NCBI GenBank assembly: GCA_965200895.1
Contig: CBDAVM010000002.1
Span: 1,674,001-1,738,000, forward strand
Source: WTFV01 sp965200895
Lineage (GTDB): Bacteria; Acidobacteriota; Vicinamibacteria; Vicinamibacterales; UBA8438
Direction of reading: 5' to 3'
DNA: 64,000 bases
Shown here piece after piece: positions 58,269 through 64,000 of this stretch (position 1 is its first letter; each line of letters starts with the position of its first letter). The translations under genes were made by a program, and so were the position numbers. The notes below the pieces were generated by a model. That model worked only from the letters and a program-made list of their open reading frames with translations, searched no databases and was not told where the DNA came from.

Positions 58269-59350
58269 CCTCGAACCGCCGCAACCCGGCACCGACCCGC
58301 CCCCGGGCCACGCCATCGAGCGGTCATCCGCACGAGACGCCGCACCGCGGCCGGCCGGCGCCGGCCGGCCGCGCCGCATCGCAACGGGTCGACGCCGACG
58401 CGGGGCGCCGGCCCGGTCCCGGCATCACGAGCGCCCGCGTGCCCCGGCACGCGCTGGCCGCGGCGCTGGCGCTCATGCTCACGGCCACGGCGTGCGAACG
58501 GCCGGCTTCACCGGCATCGTCCAGCGATCCGGCGCTGTCTCCGCTGCCCGAGGCGCTGGACGGCTTCCGCGCCGATGCCTGGTTCCTCCCGGACGACGAC
58601 CTGCTCGGCTTCGTCGAGATCCCGGCCGGCCCCTTCACCATGGGCAGCGACCCGGCAGCCGACCCGCGCGCCTTCGAAAACGAGCGCTGGTCGCAGGCCG
58701 AGACCCGGGGGACGGTCGCACTGCCCGCCTTCGCCATCGGCCGCCACGAGGTGACCGTGGCCCAGTTCCGCGCCTTCGCCGCGGCCGCCGGCGCATCCGT
58801 CGACCCCGAGGCGCTGCGCGGGCCGCCCGACCACCCGGTAGCATCCGTCTCCTGGCCCGACGCGCTGGCCTACTGCCGCTGGCTGGAGGCGACGCTGCGC
58901 GACTGGCCCGGCGCGCCGCCGCGCCTGCGCCGGTGGCTCGCCGGCGGCTGGCGCATCACGCTGCCGAGCGAGGCGGAATGGGAGAAGGCGGCCCGCGGCG
59001 CGGACGGGCGCGTATATCCCTGGGGCGACGTCCCCCGGCGCGAGCGGGCCCGCTTCGGCGGCGCGGACGGCCCGGCGCCGGTCGGAAGCCTCGACTGTCC
59101 CGAATGCCCCTTCGGCCTGCGCGACATGAGCGGCAACGTCTGGGAGCTGACCCGCAGCCCGTACCAGCCCTACCCCTACGACGAGACCGACGACGCCGGT
59201 GACCTCGACGCCGATGCGCTCTTCGTCATGCGCGGCGGCTCGTTCCTGGATCCGCCGCCCAACGTGCGCGCCGCCGTCCGCGGCGGCGCCGACCCCGGCG
59301 CGCGCCGCCCGTTCATCGGCTTCCGGGTCGTCGTCACGCCCTCCCCGTAG
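58265..59350 (+). CDS. Formylglycine-generating-enzyme-like (SUMF1) lipoprotein
   Basis: 361 residues. A long basic N-terminus, then a signal segment with lipobox (LALMLTATACERP; Cys near residue 79). The FGE-sulfatase domain follows: FVEIPAGPFTMGSDP, IGRHEVTVAQFRAF, HPVASVSWPDALAYCRWLE, LPSEAEWEKAARGADGRVYPWG and LRDMSGNVWELT, closing with MRGGSFLDPP and GFRVV. Whether the copper-binding Cys pair of true FGE is present is doubtful, so it may be a binding or scaffold variant. It is coupled to the membrane fusion protein upstream (ATGA). Confidence 0.85.
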   Translation: MTSNRRNPAPTRPRATPSSGHPHETPHRGRPAPAGRAASQRVDADAGRRPGPGITSARVPRHALAAALALMLTATACERPASPASSSDPALSPLPEALDGFRADAWFLPDDDLLGFVEIPAGPFTMGSDPAADPRAFENERWSQAETRGTVALPAFAIGRHEVTVAQFRAFAAAAGASVDPEALRGPPDHPVASVSWPDALAYCRWLEATLRDWPGAPPRLRRWLAGGWRITLPSEAEWEKAARGADGRVYPWGDVPRRERARFGGADGPAPVGSLDCPECPFGLRDMSGNVWELTRSPYQPYPYDETDDAGDLDADALFVMRGGSFLDPPPNVRAAVRGGADPGARRPFIGFRVVVTPSP

Positions 59351-59977
59351 ATGCCTGGAACGTCGAGACCGTCGACTACCATCCGAAACGTCACCGCCGC
59401 AGGCGAACAGATGCGCCGCGTCGACGGGCCGCGGCAGCGGCAACCGATCCGGGAGGAGGAGTGGTCGAGGTCGCGTCGGAACGACCGGTAGCACGCCACC
59501 CGGCGGCGCGAGCGTTCCGGATCCAGGCGGATTTCGTGCAGCGGGCCGGCGTAGCGCTGGCAAGTGCGCCAGCGATTCGACGGTGCGGCGTTCCTCGGCT
59601 CGGAAGAGTGGCATGGTGCGAAGGAGACGTCGCACGCACGACCGTGGCCGCCCTGCGCCGCCTGACGCCTGAGCCGGCGCCCACTACGCGAGAGCGCGAC
59701 AGCAGGCGCCGCCGGCTCCGACCGGACCGGGCCTCGGCGGAACGACTGCGCCCGACCACCCCGGCCCTTGGCGAGGTGAGGCCGGCAGGCAGCACGCAGG
59801 CGAAGAGTCCCGCCGCGGGCGCCGTCGGACCGAACGAGGCGCGTGGCAAGGACGATTGCAACCGCCCTGCCCCGCACCCCCGAGTGCGCCGGCCGGCTGG
59901 ACCGTACCGGCGCCTGCAGCTCCGGTGCAGGCTCGACCGGTCCTCGCCGACCGTCTGCCCCGTTCGCCGCGCAGACC
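59351..59977. other. Long intergenic region
   Basis: 627 bp between the FGE-like gene and lactate permease. An open plus-strand frame at 59461 has a GGAGGAGGA site before its GTG, but it encodes Arg/Pro/Ala-rich sequence with no domain and runs into the permease 3' end, so I do not call it. I see nothing else, and no clear terminator. Confidence 0.4.
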
Positions 59978-61609
59978 CTACGGCAACGGCACGAGCTGCG
60001 GCAGCACGTAGGCGAAGATCATCGTCACGATCCCCATGAACACGGCCAGGATGATGCTGTGCCGCAGCGTGATGCGGAACAGCCGTCCCTCCTCGGACGA
60101 CGCCATGCCGGTGGCGGCCACCGCGACCGCGATGCTCTGCAGCGAGATCATCTTGCCCATCACGCCGGTGGCCGCGTTGGTCGAGGTCGTCAGAATCGGG
60201 TTCAGCTCGAGCGTGTTGGCGGTGACCGTCTGCAGCGTGCCGAACAACGCGTTCGACGCCGTATCGCTGCCGGTCAGGAACACCCCGGTCCAGCCGAGCA
60301 TCGCGCTGAAGAACGGGAACACCGCACCGGTGGCCGCGAAGGCGAGCCCCAGGGTCGTGGTCATGCCGGCGTAGTTCATCACGTAGGCCACGGCCAGCAC
60401 CGAGGCGATGGTCAGCAGCGGCATCGACAACTGCTTCAGCACGGCTCTCACGATCCCGAAGAAGCGGGCCGGAGACAGGCCGAGCACGAGCGCGGCGGTG
60501 AACGCGGCCAGGAAGCACGAGGTGCCGGCGCCCGAGAGCCACTGGAAGTTGTAGACCGCGGGGTACGCCGACGGCTCCGCGGTCAGCGGCGGGAGGCGCT
60601 GGATCACGTTGTGCAGCCCCGGCACCTCGATCGGCACGCTGACCAGGTTCAGCACGCCCTGGATCGGCGGATAGCGCCACGCGAGCACGAACACGACGAG
60701 CAGGATGTAGGGGACCCACGCCGTGACGAGCTCTCCGGTCGTGTGCGAGCGGTGCTGCCGGACGGCCTCGCTGTCGCCTTCGAGGCGGAAGACCTGCTTC
60801 GGCGTCCACGCCTTCATCACGAGCACCATCGTCACCAGCGCGGCGATCGAGGCCAGGATGACCGCCACTTCGGGTCCGATGGTGTTGGTCACCAGGATCA
60901 GCACGCCGGCGAACGCGAGCGAGCAGGCCGCAATCGGCGGCAGCACCTCGGCCGCGCGCCGCACGCCCGACATGATGACGACCATGTAGGCCGGGATGAC
61001 GATGGCGATCAGGCCGCACAGGCGGCCGGTCATCGAGCTGAGCGCGTCCTCCGGCAGCCCGGTGACGTTGGCGAGGGTGACCACCGGGATGCCGAGCGAC
61101 CCGAACGCCACCGGCGCGGTGTTGGCGACCAGACAGATGAACGCCGCGTAGAACGGCGGAAAGCCCAGGCCCGTCAGCATCGCCGCGGCCACCGCCACCG
61201 GCGTGCCGAACCCGGCCGCGCCCTCGATGAAGGCGCCGAAGGCGAAACCGATCAGCACCGCCTGCAGGCGGCGGTCATCGGAGAGGGCGCCGATCGAGTC
61301 CTTGATGATCTCGAACTTGCCGGTGTCGAGCGTCACCCGGTACAGGATCAGCGACGCGATGACGATCCAGCCGATGGGGAACAGCCCGAAGGCGGCGCCG
61401 TTGACCATCGACGCCGCCGCCTGCGGGACCGGCATGCCGTAGACGCCGATCGCCAGGACGAGCGCGGCGGCGAGCCCGCTCAGGCCGGCGACCCAACTGG
61501 GTTTCCGCTTGACCCCCAGCAGGTAGAAGAGAACGCCCAGCGGGATGGCCGAGATGAGCGTCGAGTAGACGAGGCTGTCAGCAACCGGCGTGTAGTTGTG
61601 CTCCCACAT
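59978..61609 (-). CDS. lldP: L-lactate permease (LldP family)
   Basis: 543 residues from ATG 61609 (MWEHNYTPVADSL, the usual LldP opening). About 12 or more hydrophobic segments with GAFIEGAAGFGTPVAVAAAML, CLVANTAPVAFGSLGIPVVTLA and FLTGSDTASNALFGTLQ, all diagnostic of the family. Proton-linked import of lactate or glycolate across the inner membrane. No lactate dehydrogenase gene is adjacent. Degenerate ~70-bp repeats lie in its upstream region. Confidence 0.92.
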   Translation of the reverse strand: MWEHNYTPVADSLVYSTLISAIPLGVLFYLLGVKRKPSWVAGLSGLAAALVLAIGVYGMPVPQAAASMVNGAAFGLFPIGWIVIASLILYRVTLDTGKFEIIKDSIGALSDDRRLQAVLIGFAFGAFIEGAAGFGTPVAVAAAMLTGLGFPPFYAAFICLVANTAPVAFGSLGIPVVTLANVTGLPEDALSSMTGRLCGLIAIVIPAYMVVIMSGVRRAAEVLPPIAACSLAFAGVLILVTNTIGPEVAVILASIAALVTMVLVMKAWTPKQVFRLEGDSEAVRQHRSHTTGELVTAWVPYILLVVFVLAWRYPPIQGVLNLVSVPIEVPGLHNVIQRLPPLTAEPSAYPAVYNFQWLSGAGTSCFLAAFTAALVLGLSPARFFGIVRAVLKQLSMPLLTIASVLAVAYVMNYAGMTTTLGLAFAATGAVFPFFSAMLGWTGVFLTGSDTASNALFGTLQTVTANTLELNPILTTSTNAATGVMGKMISLQSIAVAVAATGMASSEEGRLFRITLRHSIILAVFMGIVTMIFAYVLPQLVPLP

Positions 61610-61625
61610 GCGGCGGACTGTAGCA

Positions 61626-61798
61626 CACGATCGGCGGTGCGGCAGGCGACGGCGCGCACGGCAGATGGGGCGGCGCCGGAAGTGCGGCAACCTGAACACG
61701 ATCGGCGTGCGGCGGGCGCACACGAGCTGGTCAGCAGCGACGGCGAGCCGGCAGGCGATGCCCACGATCGGCGGCACGGCAGGCGACGCGCGCACAGG
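61626..61798. repeat. Three degenerate repeats upstream of lldP and the EVE gene
   Basis: Copies at about 61626, 61697 and 61763 each begin CACGATCGGCG and continue with a GGCAGGCGACG-like and a GCGCACA-like block; spacings are 71 and 66 bp. They fill the divergent promoter region between the two genes. Confidence 0.6.
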
Positions 61799-61841
61799 GC
61801 TGCTATCCTACGCAGCGTCCGTCACCGCGGAGCGTTCAACG

Positions 61842-62315
61842 ATGTCCAGACGCCACTGGCTGATGAAGTGCGAGCCGTCCGCCTACTCCATCGACGATCT
61901 CGCCCGCGACAGGCGGACCTGCTGGGAAGGAGTCCGCAACTTCCAGGCGCGGAACTTCATGCGCGACGTGATGCAGGTTGACGACGCCGTGCTGTTCTAC
62001 GCCTCGAACGCCGACCCGTCGGGAGTCTCCGGCCTCGCCCGGATCTGCCGCACCGGCTATCCCGACCACTACGCCTGGCAGGCCGGGCACAAGTACTTCG
62101 ACGCCCGCAGCACCGAGGACAGGCCGCTCTGGTACATGGTGGACATCGAGTTCGTGGAGCGGTTTCCCGCCACCATCCCGCTCGCCACCCTGAAGGCGAC
62201 CCCGGGGCTCGACGAGATGATGGTGACGAAGAAGGGCAGCCGCCTGTCGGTCCAGCCGGTCACCGCGGCGGAGTACGACATCGTCGCCGCCCTCGGCCGC
62301 GGCGCCGGCGTGTGA
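61842..62315 (+). CDS. EVE-domain protein (thymocyte nuclear protein 1-like)
   Basis: 157 residues covering one EVE domain: HWLMKCEPSAYSIDDLARD, WEGVRNFQARNFMRDVMQVDDAVLFYASNADP, GLARICRTGYPDHYAW, WYMVDIEFVERF and the C-terminal LSVQPVTAAEYDIV. EVE belongs to the PUA-like folds that bind modified bases in DNA or RNA and is often linked to modification-dependent restriction or RNA metabolism. Here it stands alone, divergent from lldP, so a housekeeping role is as likely as defence. Confidence 0.9.
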   Translation: MSRRHWLMKCEPSAYSIDDLARDRRTCWEGVRNFQARNFMRDVMQVDDAVLFYASNADPSGVSGLARICRTGYPDHYAWQAGHKYFDARSTEDRPLWYMVDIEFVERFPATIPLATLKATPGLDEMMVTKKGSRLSVQPVTAAEYDIVAALGRGAGV

Positions 62316-62522
62316 TCGGCCCACCGCACGCGACGACCCAGGGAGCGCACGGAAGGATCTCCGCCGCGAAGGCGCACGACCGCGCCTCGACGGTGCTCCC
62401 TGCCCGAACGCGGCGTGATCGTGCTGCAGCCGTGGCCGGCGAAGCACCCGCAAGCGCGCGCCGCCTCGCGCCGCCAACCCGTCGCAAGGCTCCGTGTTCG
62501 GCCCGGCCCCCACCGCCCCAGG

Positions 62523-62557
62523 AGCTTGCGCTGCAGAAGCGCCGAGGCGCAAGCTCA
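62523..62557. terminator. Hairpin 1 in the convergent EVE/hydrolase gap
   Basis: GAGCTTGCGC and GCGCAAGCTC form a perfect 10-bp stem around a 15-base loop. It lies 208 bp after the EVE stop and 57 bp before the hydrolase stop; no U-run is evident. Confidence 0.45.
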
Positions 62558-62575
62558 TGGAACGGGGGAGATGGC

Positions 62576-62607
62576 CCGAAACGCCGAGCCGGCGAGGCGT
62601 TTCGGGC
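62576..62607 (-). terminator. Hairpin 2 just after the serine hydrolase gene
   Basis: CCCGAAACGCC and GGCGTTTCGGG form a perfect 11-bp stem around a 10-base loop, 7 bp after the hydrolase stop at 62614. Likely a transcription end for the minus-strand gene, possibly bidirectional with hairpin 1. Confidence 0.5.
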
Positions 62608-62613
62608 GCCGGC

Positions 62614-64000
62614 CTACTGCGTGGGCGGCTCCCCGATCGCCTTGAGCACCTCCCGCGTCAGGCTCCAGCGGTCGAAGCCCTGCCGCCCGTAGTCGAGGCC
62701 GCGGCGCACGATGACGAGGTCGTGCGTGGGTACGATGACCACGTACTGCCCGCGGTTGCCCGATGTGGAGTACGCCGACTTCGGCACGTCGTTGCGGCCG
62801 TCCGGCACCAGCCAGAACTGCCCGCCGTAGAAGTTGCCGGTCCCGGCGGTGGCCGGCGCCGGCGTGCGAACGAAGTCGACCCATGCCTCGGAGATCAACC
62901 GCTCGCCGTTCCAGACCCCGCCCTGCAGATAGAGCAGCCCGAAGCGGGCCAGGTCGCGCGCGTTCGTGTAGACCTGACTGCTGAGGATGAAGTCGCCGAA
63001 ACGATCCGTGCTGACCAGCGTGTTGCGCATGCCGATGCGGTCGAGCAGGCGCCGGCGCGGGAACTCGCGATAGGCCTTCTCGCTGCCCAGGGCGCGCTTC
63101 ATGGCGTAGACGCCGAGCAGCGTGTCGTAGTTCTCGTAGTCCCAGTTCGTACCCGGCTCGCGGATCGCGCCGCGGCTGCGCGCGCCGACCACCGAGCTGG
63201 CCCCGGCCCAGTACGACAGCCCCGATCCGATGGCGTACTCGCGGCCGGAGTTGTCCACCGGCTCCAGGCCGCTGGACATGTTCAGCACGTGGCGGAGGGT
63301 GATCTCCGAGCGGGGATCCTGGTCCGGGGCCGCCGCCTGCGGGAAGAAGTCGTAGCCGAGCGGCTCGTCAAGGGCCAGCTTCCCCTCGTCGACCAGCATC
63401 CCCATCAGCGTCGATGCGATGCTCTTGGCCGTCGACCAGGTCCGCGTCCGCGTCGTCACGTCGACGCCCGGCGCGTACCGCTCGTGGATGATCTCGCCCT
63501 GGTGCACGACCAGCAGGCTCAGCGTGACCTGCTCGGGCGACTCCCGGTCGAACGCCCAGTCCGACGCTGCCTGCAGGGCCGCCGCATCGACGTGCGCCGG
63601 CAGCGGCTGTTCCTCGACCTTGTCGCCGTCCGGCCAGGCGATTTCGGCCGCATCGCCCGGGGGCAGCGGCAGATCCAGGATCGGCAGGCCGTCGATATCG
63701 TCCAGGGTCTGGTCGGGGGCGAGAATCACGCAGCCGACGCCCTCCCGGAACGCGGCCCGCATCTTCGGCGCGCCGTGCCCGTTGCCGATGACGACCGCCC
63801 GGCGGGCGGTGTCGACCTCGTAGTCGCCTCCCTCGGGCGTTCCCACCGGCTCGGGCAGGAACGCCAGCTCCTGCGCGAAGACCTGCTCGATCGTCCGGTT
63901 CGAGGTGAACAGGCCGTTGCACAGGAAGATGGCCTGCTGCCCGTGGCGGACCATTTGCCGCTGCTGCTGCCAGTAGTCGTAGGTTTCCTTCTGCTGCGCG
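62614..64000 (-). CDS. Serine hydrolase (beta-lactamase family), N-terminus beyond the window
   Basis: At least 462 codons; the open frame continues past 64000 (QQKETYDYWQQQRQ precedes the first internal Met at 63954), so the start is outside. Catalytic SxxK is STAK in WSTAKSIASTLMG, YxN lies in NWDYENYDTLLG, and the later strand is NRGQYVVIVPTHDLV. The first ~150 residues form an extra domain (FCNGLFTSNRTIEQVF, VVIGNGHGAPKMRAAFREGVGCVILAP) like that of 6-aminohexanoate-dimer-hydrolase-type enzymes. Probably exported; substrate unknown (ester, amide or D-amino-acid bond). Confidence 0.85.
   Translation of the reverse strand, partial: AQQKETYDYWQQQRQMVRHGQQAIFLCNGLFTSNRTIEQVFAQELAFLPEPVGTPEGGDYEVDTARRAVVIGNGHGAPKMRAAFREGVGCVILAPDQTLDDIDGLPILDLPLPPGDAAEIAWPDGDKVEEQPLPAHVDAAALQAASDWAFDRESPEQVTLSLLVVHQGEIIHERYAPGVDVTTRTRTWSTAKSIASTLMGMLVDEGKLALDEPLGYDFFPQAAAPDQDPRSEITLRHVLNMSSGLEPVDNSGREYAIGSGLSYWAGASSVVGARSRGAIREPGTNWDYENYDTLLGVYAMKRALGSEKAYREFPRRRLLDRIGMRNTLVSTDRFGDFILSSQVYTNARDLARFGLLYLQGGVWNGERLISEAWVDFVRTPAPATAGTGNFYGGQFWLVPDGRNDVPKSAYSTSGNRGQYVVIVPTHDLVIVRRGLDYGRQGFDRWSLTREVLKAIGEPPTQ

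Noticed and set aside
59461..60039. Plus-strand open frame with a good GGAGGAGGA site
   Set aside because: The product is Arg/Pro/Ala-rich without a domain, and it runs into the 3' end of the lactate permease gene.

Overview
The window is a very GC-rich (about 70 % by eye) bacterial chromosome segment. Several traits suggest Acidobacteriota, probably a Vicinamibacteria-type lineage: two tandem Oar-like TonB-dependent receptors with an N-terminal carboxypeptidase-regulatory domain, two paralogues of a secreted 329-residue family that I associate with this group, a TAXI-type TRAP transporter, several secreted serine hydrolases and an NHL-propeller protein. No rRNA, tRNA or CRISPR array was found, so the taxonomy is inference.

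Layout. 1-1147: the end of a two-gene HEPN / KGGVGR-ATPase cassette that runs off the left edge. 1255-3693: a complete insertion sequence with a 9-bp target duplication; its transposase is an IS4-type DDE enzyme fused to a DruA-like (DUF4338) domain and carries an in-frame TGA. 3878-11597: topoisomerase IV subunits (parC, parE) around an alanine symporter and a Fic protein. 12035-15346: a SWIM zinc-finger protein, a secreted protein, and the decayed remains of an AAA-ATPase/DUF4276 pair.

15388-26665 is the most interesting part: a compact cluster of ten genes. A lipoate-protein ligase is divergent from a nearly continuous, mostly translationally coupled run. That run is a DndA-like cysteine desulfurase, a GcvH-like lipoyl carrier, a CobW-type GTPase, a small Cys-containing protein, a 4Fe-4S ferredoxin, a radical SAM enzyme, a DUF116-polyprenyl synthase fusion, a prenyltransferase-repeat protein and a DxDD class II terpene cyclase. 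It joins sulfur, lipoyl and Fe-S chemistry to isoprenoid synthesis and cyclisation, and I cannot assign it to a described pathway.

26813-41000: a PAS/GAF sensor, small proteins, tagatose-bisphosphate aldolase, a lytic transglycosylase with an in-frame TGA, gamma-glutamyltransferase, a nucleotidyltransferase with a broken HEPN partner, the second 329-residue secreted protein, a TAXI-TRAP transporter and a serine hydrolase. 41082-49977: EttA and the two tandem TonB receptors, both with similar terminators. 50385-64000: a double cNMP-sensor/acyltransferase, an esterase, a VOC protein, an NHL protein, HspQ, an RnfD/NqrB-like-Sel1 fusion coupled to a formylglycine-enzyme-like lipoprotein, lactate permease, an EVE protein and a serine hydrolase cut by the right edge.

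Mobile and conflict-related genes cluster at the left (HEPN/ATPase, insertion sequence, Fic, ATPase/DUF4276 remnant). The rest looks like ordinary chromosomal metabolism with degenerate intergenic repeats.
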